Virus record (IMG/VR): IMGVR_UViG_3300030107_003503
Location: 7,814 to 34,303 of that record
DNA: 26,490 bases
Strand: one strand, 5' to 3'
DNA from: a virus
The translations under genes and the position numbers were made by a program. Under the pieces are notes generated by a model. The model was not told where the DNA came from, searched no databases, and saw only the letters and a program-made list of their open reading frames with translations. Below are positions 8,636-17,038 of the stretch, in pieces; the first letter of the stretch is position 1, and every line of letters begins with the position of its first letter.

Positions 8636-10381
8636 TCACTCTGATTTAGTAGGATATTCCATCAAACCTATATAAGGCATGGCCCAAAACTTTGTGCTTC
8701 CAAATGAATCTAATTTATGTTTCCTTTTATTAGACATAAAATTCTTACCTGCTTGCATAACACTGTCAGGTTTTGTGTTGGTTCCTACTATAGCAGGTAT
8801 CTTTGAAATTAATTTTTCAAAAGACTTTGGAGCAAATGTAACTGTGGTTGATTGCCTAACTCTAGTTCTAATATTAGTTTGTGCGTTTGCTTTAGTTTTT
8901 TGTTGACCTTTAGCTCCCACTCCACATATTTTTCCTTGCATAAAAGCTTGTTTCTGTCTTGCGCTGGTTTCTCTAGCTACTCCATCAGCTAAATTTCTAT
9001 CCTTTTCCATTATAGCTAAAAGGTGGTTTTCTCCTTGTAACATTAGAACACCTTGTGGTGGGTCCTTTGCAATTACACTTTTCATAAATTGTGGTATACC
9101 TAAACCTCCAACCTGTGTATTTTTTAATTTCATAGGAACACTAGCATAAGTGTTTTGTCCTTGTATAGTACCTACAAGGTGACCTTGTCTGAAATTTTGA
9201 TTAGCATCTCCTGCTAAATTAATAACGGTGTGTATAACATATTTTAAGGCTGTAGCTTGACTATTTTTTTCAGCTGTGTCTATACCTAAAATTGCACCTA
9301 CTTGTGCAACTGTAGCTCTTGGGTCTTTTGGGGGTACATCTTTAGATTTATTAGCTTTTGTAATACTTTTTAGTATTTTTTCCATAGATTTTATTCCACT
9401 TTTCTTATCAGCGCCTTCAGCGCCAACTCTTGTTATTAGTTTAGTAATTTGTTTATTATATACATCTACATTAGCAATAAACATTTTTACAACAGCTTGT
9501 CTAAGTGCTTCTAACTCTTCTTCTCCTCCTTCCTTAGCTGCCTCAATAGCTTCTTTCATACCACCTATACTTTCTTGAACAATACCGTGTTGATTTGCTT
9601 GATGGATGGGCATTTCTGTAGAATCCATATATAAAGCTGTACCATCTTCCATTCTGTATTTTATATCAGCTGACCTCGCTTGTGTTATACTTTCGAAAGA
9701 TGAGGGTATAGAATCTACCTTTTCGGTATAAGGAGTTTCTTCACGTTCTTCTTCTGGAACGTCAGCTTCAGCCCCTACGCTTTTCAAATCTTTTCTTAAA
9801 TTAGATTCATCTAATGCTTCACCGAACGCATCTCTAGCTAAATCTTTAGCCATTTTAATTAATGCAGTTTCTTTATCTTTATATAAATTTTGTAAATATA
9901 CTGGAAGGTCCTTTTTAGTTTTCATCCAATTAGTTAAGTCTGTTTCTATAAGAGATTTATCTGTATCTCTTGTTCCATGTTGATACCAAACTCTAGAGCC
10001 CCATAGTTTGTACATTTCTCCATGGCCCATAAATTTAGCTTTTGTTAATCTTGTTTCCATTTCTTCTTGAGACATCCCAAGTTCTTGTCCTTTACTTTTT
10101 ATGGCTTTTTTTTGAGGGCCTTCTAATGATTCATACGCTTTATTCCAAGGTTGTCCTTGTCCTAATTTTCCAAAGAACTTACCAACCCATCCTTCTGTCA
10201 GTGTAGGTTTGCCTTGAATTGTTTTAAATGTACCTTTACCCCAACCTCGTTTATGCATCCACTGCATACCTTTTCTACCTTTACCCTTTCCAGCTTTCCA
10301 ACCTGCATCTTTACTGAATAATTCTGGATAAAAACCAGAAGTTATGGTGTAAACCATTTCTTGTGGTAATTGAGTGCCCAT
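8636..10381 (-). CDS. Unrecognised 581-aa virion-module protein
   Basis: I do not recognise this protein. The N-terminus has a Lys/Gly/Trp-rich stretch at residues about 27-60 (AGKGKGRKGMQWMHKRGWGK), an acidic patch near 208-220 (VPEEEREETPYTEK), and predicted helices through residues 270-370. The C-terminal 150 residues are basic, with RQKQAFMQGK, TKANAQTNIRTRVRQ and SNKRKHKLDS. No signal peptide or TM segment is evident. It lies between the tail-terminator candidate and the tail tube promoter, a place where siphoviruses rarely carry a gene this large. AAGGTGAT precedes the ATG by about six bases. It ends just before the tail promoter, so it is the last gene of the head/connector operon. A minor virion or DNA-binding protein is possible. 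Confidence 0.85.
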   Translation of the reverse strand: MGTQLPQEMVYTITSGFYPELFSKDAGWKAGKGKGRKGMQWMHKRGWGKGTFKTIQGKPTLTEGWVGKFFGKLGQGQPWNKAYESLEGPQKKAIKSKGQELGMSQEEMETRLTKAKFMGHGEMYKLWGSRVWYQHGTRDTDKSLIETDLTNWMKTKKDLPVYLQNLYKDKETALIKMAKDLARDAFGEALDESNLRKDLKSVGAEADVPEEEREETPYTEKVDSIPSSFESITQARSADIKYRMEDGTALYMDSTEMPIHQANQHGIVQESIGGMKEAIEAAKEGGEEELEALRQAVVKMFIANVDVYNKQITKLITRVGAEGADKKSGIKSMEKILKSITKANKSKDVPPKDPRATVAQVGAILGIDTAEKNSQATALKYVIHTVINLAGDANQNFRQGHLVGTIQGQNTYASVPMKLKNTQVGGLGIPQFMKSVIAKDPPQGVLMLQGENHLLAIMEKDRNLADGVARETSARQKQAFMQGKICGVGAKGQQKTKANAQTNIRTRVRQSTTVTFAPKSFEKLISKIPAIVGTNTKPDSVMQAGKNFMSNKRKHKLDSFGSTKFWAMPYIGLMEYPTKSE

Positions 10382-10385
10382 GTTA

Positions 10386-10934
10386 TCACCTTAAATTTAA
10401 GAAATATAATTCAAATTCAGCTGTAGCGCCATGCCATTGAGCTGATGGGAAATAACCTATATCACGCCATTGAGCAAGATTTCTTTCGACTACTTCTAAC
10501 TCATCTTCTTCATAATCGTCCCACTCTATTTCCATAACAGCATTAGCTATATTTAACATCAACCAATTTAATAAACGACGTTGTTTATATGTAGTCGTTT
10601 CAGAAGCATTGTTTTTAATTCTATTGCTAGTAATAGTAACTTCTGTATCCTTGTCAACAAATAAATGTACCAAAAAAGCAACTCCATAAACTTCACCAGA
10701 ACCTGATGATGTACTATTACTGGAACTACCAAAAGTTACACTTTCACCAAAAAACTTTTCCTCAAACCCTGAAGCGACTTGTTGAACTATTACAGCAGGG
10801 AATCGCAACTCTTCTGTCTCAGGATACTGACCATAAACATATATATCTTCTCCTGACCCTGTCTGTGTATTTATCTTGTCGCTTATACCCATAATAAGGG
10901 CACGTTCTATAAGATTGAGAAAGTCTTTTGCCAT
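10386..10934 (-). CDS. Tail terminator / tail completion candidate
   Basis: This is a 182-aa protein with an N-terminal helix (DFLNLIERALIMGISDKI). A pattern ETEELRFPAVIVQQVASGFEE follows, then two beta segments (VYGVAFLVHLFVDKDTEVTI), an amphipathic helix with QRRLLNWLMLNI, and a C-terminal strand AEFELYFLNLR. This helix-strand-strand-helix-strand layout, its size and its position between connector and tube genes match tail terminator or completion proteins such as gpU-type. The match is by pattern, not clear homology. It begins one base after the stop of the basic 98-aa gene. Confidence 0.55.
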   Translation of the reverse strand: MAKDFLNLIERALIMGISDKINTQTGSGEDIYVYGQYPETEELRFPAVIVQQVASGFEEKFFGESVTFGSSSNSTSSGSGEVYGVAFLVHLFVDKDTEVTITSNRIKNNASETTTYKQRRLLNWLMLNIANAVMEIEWDDYEEDELEVVERNLAQWRDIGYFPSAQWHGATAEFELYFLNLR

Positions 10935-10935
10935 A

Positions 10936-11232
10936 CTACCACTTTACCTTGTTAGCCCAATATGCAGCTGACATTTTACCTTTCTTTATATTTTTACCAT
11001 GACGTGCTTTAAAACTCTTACGTCTTGCTTTTTGTCTTGCAGATTCTCCTTTCTTAGGTTTACCTGCTGTTTTAACTCCTTGTTGACCAAATCTAATCAA
11101 TTTAGTTTTACCACCTTCTTTAGCCACAACTACGTGTGACTTCTTAGGGTGATTAGGAGTTCTCTTAGGTTTGTTATAAGCTGTTACTCCTGCTCTTGTT
11201 AGTTTTGCATCTTTCTTCTTTTTTATTGGCAT
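10936..11232 (-). CDS. Small basic protein, 98 aa (conserved viral family)
   Basis: This strongly basic 98-aa protein has a dense set of motifs I associate with short proteins of marine tailed viruses (I recall the family as DUF6321, not certain): NKPKRTPNHPKKSHVVVAKE, KTKLIRFGQQGVKTAG, RRKSFKARHGKNIKKGKMSA and AYWANKVKW. These match closely in length, so it is likely complete. The ATG overlaps the previous stop (TAATG), so it is translationally coupled. Its function is unknown. High charge suggests contact with DNA or with the portal channel. Confidence 0.85.
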   Translation of the reverse strand: MPIKKKKDAKLTRAGVTAYNKPKRTPNHPKKSHVVVAKEGGKTKLIRFGQQGVKTAGKPKKGESARQKARRKSFKARHGKNIKKGKMSAAYWANKVKW

Positions 11233-11309
11233 TACTTCTTCCTCTTCTTAGTCTTTTTCTTTTTTGGTCGTCCTACTTTTTTTCCGTATGTTCCTTTTCC
11301 ATATGGCAT
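11232..11309 (-). CDS. 25-aa basic micro-protein with AT-hook-like motif
   Basis: This micro-ORF reads MPYGKGTYGKKVGRPKKKKT followed by KKRKK and a stop at 11234-11232. It is joined to both neighbours by TAATG overlaps, and GGAGG stands eight bases before its ATG, inside the end of the upstream gene. The GRPKKKK core resembles an AT-hook, which binds the minor groove of AT-rich DNA. The tight coupling and strong ribosome site argue that it is a real gene despite its size. It is one of four consecutive basic genes. Function is inferred only. Confidence 0.8.
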   Translation of the reverse strand: MPYGKGTYGKKVGRPKKKKTKKRKK

Positions 11310-11554
11310 TATTTCGCCCTCCTTACAGCTTTTTTTACCTTTTTAGAGTACTTTGCTCGACTGCCAACTCCACCAGCTTTTCGTTTCTTACGATTTGCTG
11401 CTGCCTTTTGTGATTTAGTCATTTTTGCTCTAACACTCTTAGGTAGGTAACGTCCTCTTTTTGATTTAGGCTTTTTTGCATCAGCCTTAGTAATATAGCC
11501 CCATTTTTGTTTTCCCCACTTCTTAAGGGACTTTTGAGATTTCTTCATTGCCAT
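11309..11554 (-). CDS. Small basic protein, 81 aa (conserved viral family)
   Basis: This 81-aa protein contains SLKKWGKQKWGYITKADAKK, then SKRGRYLPKSVRAKMTKSQK and a Lys/Arg-rich C-terminus. The pattern (Trp-Gln-x-Trp, RYLPK, then TKSQKAAANRKK) recurs in short proteins of marine phages in my experience, often beside the next gene. Its ATG overlaps the upstream stop as TAATG and has GGAGG nine bases before. It has no Cys and few acidic residues, in keeping with a DNA- or RNA-binding protein. Role unknown. Confidence 0.85.
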   Translation of the reverse strand: MAMKKSQKSLKKWGKQKWGYITKADAKKPKSKRGRYLPKSVRAKMTKSQKAAANRKKRKAGGVGSRAKYSKKVKKAVRRAK

Positions 11555-11763
11555 TAACGGTAGCCTCCACCTGCTTTCTTATATGCTTTGGCAAGCATCT
11601 GTGCTTTACGTGCTGACCACTGTCCGGGTGCTCCACCCTTGCTACCTGCTTTAATTCTATTGAATAATCTTTTACGCATAGTAGGTTTAGTATAATTACC
11701 TGCTTCGTTTACTCTACTTTTCTTTGTGGATAATTTTCCACCTGATGTATATACTTTAGCCAT
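11554..11763 (-). CDS. Small basic protein, 69 aa (DUF5872-like)
   Basis: This 69-aa protein has the near-invariant block NYTKPTMRKRLFNRIKAGSK, then GGAPGQWSARKAQMLAKAYK and KAGGGYR at the end. I recall this as a widespread short family in phages and some giant viruses (DUF5872, tentative). The ATG lies inside the end of the 333-aa gene (8-nt overlap) with AGGAG nine bases upstream. It is first in the run of four basic genes. Function unknown; it may be virion-associated given its place between connector genes. Confidence 0.85.
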   Translation of the reverse strand: MAKVYTSGGKLSTKKSRVNEAGNYTKPTMRKRLFNRIKAGSKGGAPGQWSARKAQMLAKAYKKAGGGYR

Positions 11764-12757
11764 AAGCTCTTCTCCTGCTTCCTCTTTCTCCTCTTACTCT
11801 AACAGCCTCTATTTGCATATATTCATCTCTATAGTCTTTAATAGTCTCTATCCTCCACTCAGCTTCTTTATATAGATATATGTCTTTAAGCTCTATTGAG
11901 CCATTGCTCGACATAGTAATTAATAGGGAGCTTAGATAGGAAGATGAAGCTCCACCTCTTAACTTATCTATGTTTAAATCAGTAGTTGTAGCTGTAAAGG
12001 ATTTATTTGCACCATTGATGTATACTTCTTGAGTGTCATTAGTTTCTATGTCTCTGAGTGGTAAGTCTATTGTTGTCCAATCAGATGGTTCTAATGGGTC
12101 AGATGCAAATGAATTGTTTGTCCAGACTAATGTCTTGGATGTTGAGTCTATACCTGTAAGGGTTATACTCTTGAGTCCGTCTGTGTCGGATTTAATCTTA
12201 AATTGAATTCTGTCGATTTCATATCCTGCGGGGTAAGTGGAGCCCGGGGATAAATCTATACCTTTCGAAGTAGAGCTTGTTGAGCTCTCATCGGATGGAT
12301 TTATTATTACTCTTTCCATATCTATTAATTTATCGAAAGTTTCTAACTCGTTAAACTGTTCTGTTTCGCTGAAATTATCTAAAGCCTTAATGTAGGATAA
12401 AGAAGGGGCATAAAAGGTACAAGTGCCAGTTACTCTGTGTCCAGTCCTTTCTAATTTACCAGAACGGCTAGAAATAGGGCTTTGAAGCATTTTAAGGCCC
12501 GGTAGAACTAGTTGTGGTGTGTTATGATAGTAAGCAGCATCTGTGCCCGCAGATTGCGTTGTAGTGCTACTTGTCTCATAACCAAAATTTACTGCTGGAC
12601 CAGCTAAAGAAGATGCATCTGCTTTTGTGGTCTTTGTTTCTTTTGAATAAATAGCGTCTCTTACAAAAAGTAAATCTCGTACTTGTTTAGAGCGGTGACT
12701 GAGATGTCTTAACATCTTGGGCATATTTATAGACCCAGTGTTCACCGCACTAGCCAT
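11756..12757 (-). CDS. Unassigned structural protein with predicted beta-sandwich
   Basis: This 333-aa protein lies between the connector candidate and the basic gene cluster. Residues 1-60 contain a helical basic segment (MLRHLSHRSKQVRDLLFVRD). Residues about 175-300 read as alternating strands: EIDRIQFKIKSDTDGLKSIT, LTGIDST, LVWTNN, WTTIDLPLRDI, SLLITMSS and IELKDIYLYKEAEW. This resembles carbohydrate-binding or jelly-roll beta-sandwich modules (inference). The C-terminus is Arg-rich (RVRGERGSRRRAYG). I do not recognise a family. A head-tail joining or neck-decoration role would suit its place. GAGGA precedes the ATG by eight bases. Confidence 0.8.
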   Translation of the reverse strand: MASAVNTGSINMPKMLRHLSHRSKQVRDLLFVRDAIYSKETKTTKADASSLAGPAVNFGYETSSTTTQSAGTDAAYYHNTPQLVLPGLKMLQSPISSRSGKLERTGHRVTGTCTFYAPSLSYIKALDNFSETEQFNELETFDKLIDMERVIINPSDESSTSSTSKGIDLSPGSTYPAGYEIDRIQFKIKSDTDGLKSITLTGIDSTSKTLVWTNNSFASDPLEPSDWTTIDLPLRDIETNDTQEVYINGANKSFTATTTDLNIDKLRGGASSSYLSSLLITMSSNGSIELKDIYLYKEAEWRIETIKDYRDEYMQIEAVRVRGERGSRRRAYG

Positions 12758-12758
12758 A

Positions 12759-13223
12759 TTACATTCCTCGTGGTTTTTGTCTTACGTTCAGTGTTGAATC
12801 ACTACCATCAATGTTTTTCTTCCAGTCAACATCACCTTGTGTTGCACTGGCATTGTATGTGCTAGTTTTAATACTCAAGGCTTGTTTTGCTATTATTGCC
12901 TCATTTGCTAATTCTAAATATTTGTTATATGGTTCTTCATCAACATATTGGACGAATATATCTCCTATCCTTAGTTGTTCAATTCCCATACCATTCTGTG
13001 CTATACTTCCTAAATAACAACTATAATACATAACTGCATTGTCATAAGCTGCATCGGCAGAAGTTACATCATACGTCAAAGCTGTTTGTTCTGTAAACCA
13101 CTCACTTGCCATACTAATAACTAAATCTAAATCATCATCTGATATTTCTTCAACATTAATACCGCTGAGTAAACGTATTCTACTTCTCAAACCAGCTAAA
13201 GTTGTTATTGTTGTTATTGCCAT
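12759..13223 (-). CDS. Head-tail connector (adaptor) candidate
   Basis: This is a 154-aa protein with the helical N-terminal pattern of gp6/gp15-type adaptors: LAGLRSRIRLLSG, EISDDDLDLVISMASEWFTE, a middle helix DNAVMYYSCYLGSIA, and KYLELANEAIIAKQALSI. Such adaptors bind the bottom of the portal ring. It starts directly after the stop of the coiled-coil gene (TAAATG) with GGGGATG upstream. The C-terminus (DWKKNIDGSDSTLNVRQKPR) is likely flexible. The family is inferred from pattern and place. Confidence 0.6.
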   Translation of the reverse strand: MAITTITTLAGLRSRIRLLSGINVEEISDDDLDLVISMASEWFTEQTALTYDVTSADAAYDNAVMYYSCYLGSIAQNGMGIEQLRIGDIFVQYVDEEPYNKYLELANEAIIAKQALSIKTSTYNASATQGDVDWKKNIDGSDSTLNVRQKPRGM

Positions 13224-13433
13224 TTACATCATCCCCATTGCACCTGCTCCACCAGCTGCTGTAACTAATACAGCTAACCATCTTTGAAGTGATGACTTTA
13301 TATCATTTTCCCACATTTCGTGGTGAGCTAAATGATTCGTAAAAAGAGTTTCGAACTTATCCATTCTATTGTAGATAGTCTTAATCCTTTCGTCCATACG
13401 AATTAATAATTCTTCTCTTTCCCATTCGTCCAT
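13224..13433 (-). CDS. Small coiled-coil protein with C-terminal TM segment
   Basis: This 69-aa protein has a charged amphipathic helix (MDEWEREELLIRMDERIKTI then YNRMDKFETLFTNHLAHHEM) followed by about 18 hydrophobic residues, WLAVLVTAAGGAGAMGMM, ending at the C-terminus. This layout resembles XhlA/haemolysin-type or other holin-associated phage proteins with an N-terminal coiled coil and a C-terminal membrane anchor. GGAGGG lies six bases before the ATG, overlapping the fibre gene's stop. Membrane function is inferred. Its place among virion genes would also allow a small membrane-active structural role. Confidence 0.75.
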   Translation of the reverse strand: MDEWEREELLIRMDERIKTIYNRMDKFETLFTNHLAHHEMWENDIKSSLQRWLAVLVTAAGGAGAMGMM

Positions 13434-13434
13434 A

Positions 13435-16400
13435 TTATCCCTCCAACACTGCTATTCTAGCTTCGAGTGCAGTATTTTTTGCTGATAATTCTTGAACAGC
13501 CTTTATTAGTGCCATTCTATACTCATTTCCAAATTTCATTGATATACCTGCTATGTCACCATAGGTTTCATCACCTTCTTTAGCAACATTAACATATTCA
13601 GAATCTATAGTTTCTATATCTTGTGTTAAAACACCAATATGTGTTCCTGAAGGACCGTAACCATCTTTGTAAGTAAATGTCTTTAATTTTAAAGCGTCTA
13701 TTAAACTTAATCCTGTAGTAAAATCTGTGATATTTTCTTTTACTCTACTATCCGAAGCACCCGGAGCTGAAGCTGCATGAGTTACAATACCTACAGAAGC
13801 CGTTAAATCAACTTGCATTGATGGCATACCTGCTGTTGTAAAACTAAACACACCAGCACCCACATCAACTCCAGCATCTCCGTGACCAGTATATGTATCA
13901 GCTTCTACGTTTCCATCAAAGAATGCATCTTTAAATTGGCGGCTTACTGTTCCCAAATCATATTGATTGTTGGTGTCAGGTACCAAATCTGAATCGACTT
14001 GGTCAGACCATGCGTTACCGCTTCCTCCACCACCTGTAGCTGCTATTGTAATGCTACCACTACCATTAGTAACAGATATACCGCTACCTGCTGTAATAGT
14101 TGCTAGTTGTGGGTCTGTACTACCATCACCAATAGGAATTTGTCCATTAGATGCAACGCCCAGTGCAGTAATTGCCCCTGTACCAGAACCTAATAATAGC
14201 CCACCATCAGTAAGAGATGTTGCACCCGTACCGCCATTAGCTACTGGTAAAGTTCCAGTCATATCATTTGCTAAGTCAACATTAGAAAGACTATTTCCAG
14301 AAGCATTAGCATCGAATGTTTTATTTGTAAATGTATTTGTACTTGAGGATGTAGCATTGTTGGCAGCATGTGCCATTACATCAGTTCCTATTTCTAAACC
14401 TAAATCTGATTTTACTTCAGAATAACTTCTACCTTCTAAACCATTGGCAGTAAATTTAGCGAAATCATTATCTGCTGCATCTGCGTCATCTATTTCTACA
14501 ATATTATTATCTGCTATACCTATAGCTCTTGAGTTTATACCAGAGGTACCATTACCCAATAATACCTGACCAGATGATAAAGTGCTTCTACCAGTTCCAC
14601 CATGTGCTACTGCAATATCTGTTGCTGCCCACTCACCGGCTGTTACACTACCAAGTTCCGTGATGGTTAACGAATTAGCTCCAGCTACGTCAGTAATTGC
14701 TGCATCAACTATATTATGGTGAGCAGTACTCATTAATCCTGCTATAGAACCTGTTGCCTCTCCTATTACTACATCGTTTCCTGTAGATGATGTAATTGTA
14801 ATTTGATTTGTAGCAGTAGTTTTACCAAGGTCTGTAGAACCTCCTCCGGATGTTGCAAATCTATCATTTATTGCTGCTGCTGTCATTAGTGCAGCATCTG
14901 AATCACTGAAGGTTTCTCCAGACTTTGTTACTTGTGTTATTCCTTGTGTAGAACCACCTGTAGTATCAAAAGTCCATGTTCCTGTAGTTGTAAAACCACC
15001 TGCTGTGATTGTACCACTTGTGGTATCATTAGCATCATTCTTTAAGAAAGCATCATCAACAGCAACAGTAGCTGTTCCACTACTATAGGTAACAGTTGCG
15101 TTAGTTCCACCTGCTACAATAACTGCTCCTTTATTAGAAGCTGTACTATCTTCAGCTGCAATAGAAATATTTACACCACTATTTGTGACATTCATACCTG
15201 AACCACCAGTCATTACAAAACTTGCAGTTGTTCCAGAACTATCTGATGCCTTAGAACCAGTACCAGTATCTGTTGTAAATTCAACTGTGTCAAATTTGGT
15301 TGGAAGTTCAGCTCCTATTTTATCAAGAATTGCTGCTGAAGTCATTAAAGAAGTGTCGTTATCTGCGAAAGATTCATTAGTACTTTGTATAGTACTTACT
15401 ACAGCTCCAGAACCACCAAGTTGAATACCATCATCATCGTCTATACGCATAACTTCTGAATCGCCATTATCTTTAAATACTATATCTTTATTATTAATCA
15501 TTTGTCTAATAACGATATCACCACTGTTGGTATTTGTAAATTTAAGGTGTCCTGCTGCGCCCCCAAACTTAAAATCTATTTCATCGCCGTCTGCATTTAA
15601 TTCTATATCTCCTGCTGCATCTAAATCTATATCACTAGCACTTTCTATTTCTAAGGCTCCTGAAGAAGTGGACCATTTACATGCTTCGGCTGATGTAATT
15701 GTAACTGGTGAACCTGCAATGGTTCCTCCAGTATCATTATCGTGAGTAATTGTAAAATCATTCCCTGCACCCATATTTATAACTGACGCATCAGATGTTA
15801 AGAATAAATCATCTCCTACTTTGAGGTCAGTACTTATATTAACTTCTGTACTTGCATCTATATCTACTGTAGGTGCAGTAATTGCTAATTCAGTAGTTGC
15901 TGCAATATCTAATTGGTTGTCTGTTGACTCATAGATGTGTTGTCCAGAACTGGCTCCTCCAAATTCTAATTTACCTGAACTGGCAATTACTAAATCATCT
16001 CCATCAAATGTTAGATTTGCTTCTCCCTTTAAACCATCTGTACCAGTCGCTGTAACTACATAATTATTAGAACCAGTTGCTAAAAAATCAGAAACGTCCA
16101 CTCCAATCGTTGCAGCGTAATCTCCACTACTTGCTCCAGATACACTTGTAATATCTACACCTGTTCCAGCTGTTAAACTTACACTAGTTATATCTCCGCC
16201 ACCTGTAATCCATTCAGGGGCACCAGCACTTGAGTCCATTGCAAGAATCTGGCCAGCAGTACCTTTTGCTAGTTTAGCTAAAGTTGTTGAACCTGATGCA
16301 TATAAAATATCTCCAGAAGTAAATGAGGTTATGTTTGTACCACCATTAGCTACTGGTAAAGTTCCAGATACATCATCAGCCAAAGCAATTGCTCCTAAAG

Positions 16401-16971
16401 TAATTGCTTGAGAAGATAATGATAAATAATCGTGTGAAGATGTTACAAGGGTTACATTTGTTGAATTATCAGTTCCTGCTGCGTCAACACCAAGAGTAGT
16501 TCTTTGTGCAGCTGCATCGGCATCATCTAATATTGCTCTACCTGCTGCTGTTAAACCAGTTACTGCGTATGTATCAGAACCGCTAGTATATATCATTTTG
16601 TTAGCAGCTGTTGTAAGACCTGCTATAGAGTTGAGACCAGCATCATAAGCTTGTACATCAGTTCCAATTTCTAAATTTAAATCTTGTTTCACTTCAGAAT
16701 AACTTCTTCCTTCTATTGTGTTTGCATCCGTAAATTTAGCAAAATCGTTACTTACTGGTGTACCTGAAGTATCTACCGTACCTGTATTGGTGGTGTATCC
16801 ACTATCATTATTAAAACTAGATATTTTAAAAGTTGACCTTTCATTGGATGAATCACCAAACCAGATTAATCTGTCTGCGGTATTCAATACTATTTCACCA
16901 CTTGTAAAATCTGAATTAACAGGTACGTCAGATGAAGTTGTACTATGTTTCATTATGATTGTGTTTGCCAT
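13435..16971 (-). CDS. Large fibre protein with S74 intramolecular chaperone
   Basis: This 1178-aa protein begins with a module shared with the 761-aa neighbour (MANTIIMKHS, then SGEIVLNTADRLIWFGDSSN). Typical fibre repeats follow: YDAGLNSIAGLTTA at 108-162, and GGTN/GGTG modules near 205, 790 and 910 (ANGGTGATSLTDGGLLLGSG). A segment at about 76-108 (DFAKF, EGRSYSEVKQDLNLEIGTDV) recurs near 835-865. Residues about 1068-1178 are a peptidase S74/ICA chaperone: SDSRVKENITDF with the Ser-Lys dyad, THIGVLTQDIE, and a C-terminal coiled coil (QELSAKNTALEARIAVLEG). Such domains trimerise fibres and are cut off after folding at the Ser. AAAGGAG precedes the ATG by six bases. It has its own promoter candidate upstream. 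Confidence 0.92.
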   Translation of the reverse strand: MANTIIMKHSTTSSDVPVNSDFTSGEIVLNTADRLIWFGDSSNERSTFKISSFNNDSGYTTNTGTVDTSGTPVSNDFAKFTDANTIEGRSYSEVKQDLNLEIGTDVQAYDAGLNSIAGLTTAANKMIYTSGSDTYAVTGLTAAGRAILDDADAAAQRTTLGVDAAGTDNSTNVTLVTSSHDYLSLSSQAITLGAIALADDVSGTLPVANGGTNITSFTSGDILYASGSTTLAKLAKGTAGQILAMDSSAGAPEWITGGGDITSVSLTAGTGVDITSVSGASSGDYAATIGVDVSDFLATGSNNYVVTATGTDGLKGEANLTFDGDDLVIASSGKLEFGGASSGQHIYESTDNQLDIAATTELAITAPTVDIDASTEVNISTDLKVGDDLFLTSDASVINMGAGNDFTITHDNDTGGTIAGSPVTITSAEACKWSTSSGALEIESASDIDLDAAGDIELNADGDEIDFKFGGAAGHLKFTNTNSGDIVIRQMINNKDIVFKDNGDSEVMRIDDDDGIQLGGSGAVVSTIQSTNESFADNDTSLMTSAAILDKIGAELPTKFDTVEFTTDTGTGSKASDSSGTTASFVMTGGSGMNVTNSGVNISIAAEDSTASNKGAVIVAGGTNATVTYSSGTATVAVDDAFLKNDANDTTSGTITAGGFTTTGTWTFDTTGGSTQGITQVTKSGETFSDSDAALMTAAAINDRFATSGGGSTDLGKTTATNQITITSSTGNDVVIGEATGSIAGLMSTAHHNIVDAAITDVAGANSLTITELGSVTAGEWAATDIAVAHGGTGRSTLSSGQVLLGNGTSGINSRAIGIADNNIVEIDDADAADNDFAKFTANGLEGRSYSEVKSDLGLEIGTDVMAHAANNATSSSTNTFTNKTFDANASGNSLSNVDLANDMTGTLPVANGGTGATSLTDGGLLLGSGTGAITALGVASNGQIPIGDGSTDPQLATITAGSGISVTNGSGSITIAATGGGGSGNAWSDQVDSDLVPDTNNQYDLGTVSRQFKDAFFDGNVEADTYTGHGDAGVDVGAGVFSFTTAGMPSMQVDLTASVGIVTHAASAPGASDSRVKENITDFTTGLSLIDALKLKTFTYKDGYGPSGTHIGVLTQDIETIDSEYVNVAKEGDETYGDIAGISMKFGNEYRMALIKAVQELSAKNTALEARIAVLEG

Positions 16972-16988
16972 TTTTTCTCCTTTGGTTT

Positions 16989-17021
16989 AATAGACCATCA
17001 TTGCATAAGCTCAGGTCTATT
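16989..17021. repeat. Inverted repeat overlapping the fibre-gene TATA box
   Basis: AATAGACC at 16989-16996 and GGTCTATT at 17014-17021 are perfect 8-bp inverted arms with a 17-bp centre. One arm overlaps the TATA box and the other the predicted start site. It could be an operator, or a weak hairpin ending the upstream transcript; there is no long T-run after it. Confidence 0.55.
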
Positions 17022-17032
17022 TAAAGTTTGTG
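17018..17032 (-). promoter_or_regulatory. Candidate archaeal promoter of the 1178-aa fibre gene
   Basis: On the minus strand ACACAAAC-TTTAAATA lies in the 67-nt gap before the fibre gene. TTTAAATA is a standard archaeal TATA box; the A-rich BRE is weaker than in the other two promoters and the second TTATATAATA box is absent. Start would be near 16996, giving a leader of about 25 nt that contains the strong AAAGGAG site. Confidence 0.5.
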
Positions 17033-17038
17033 TTAGTT

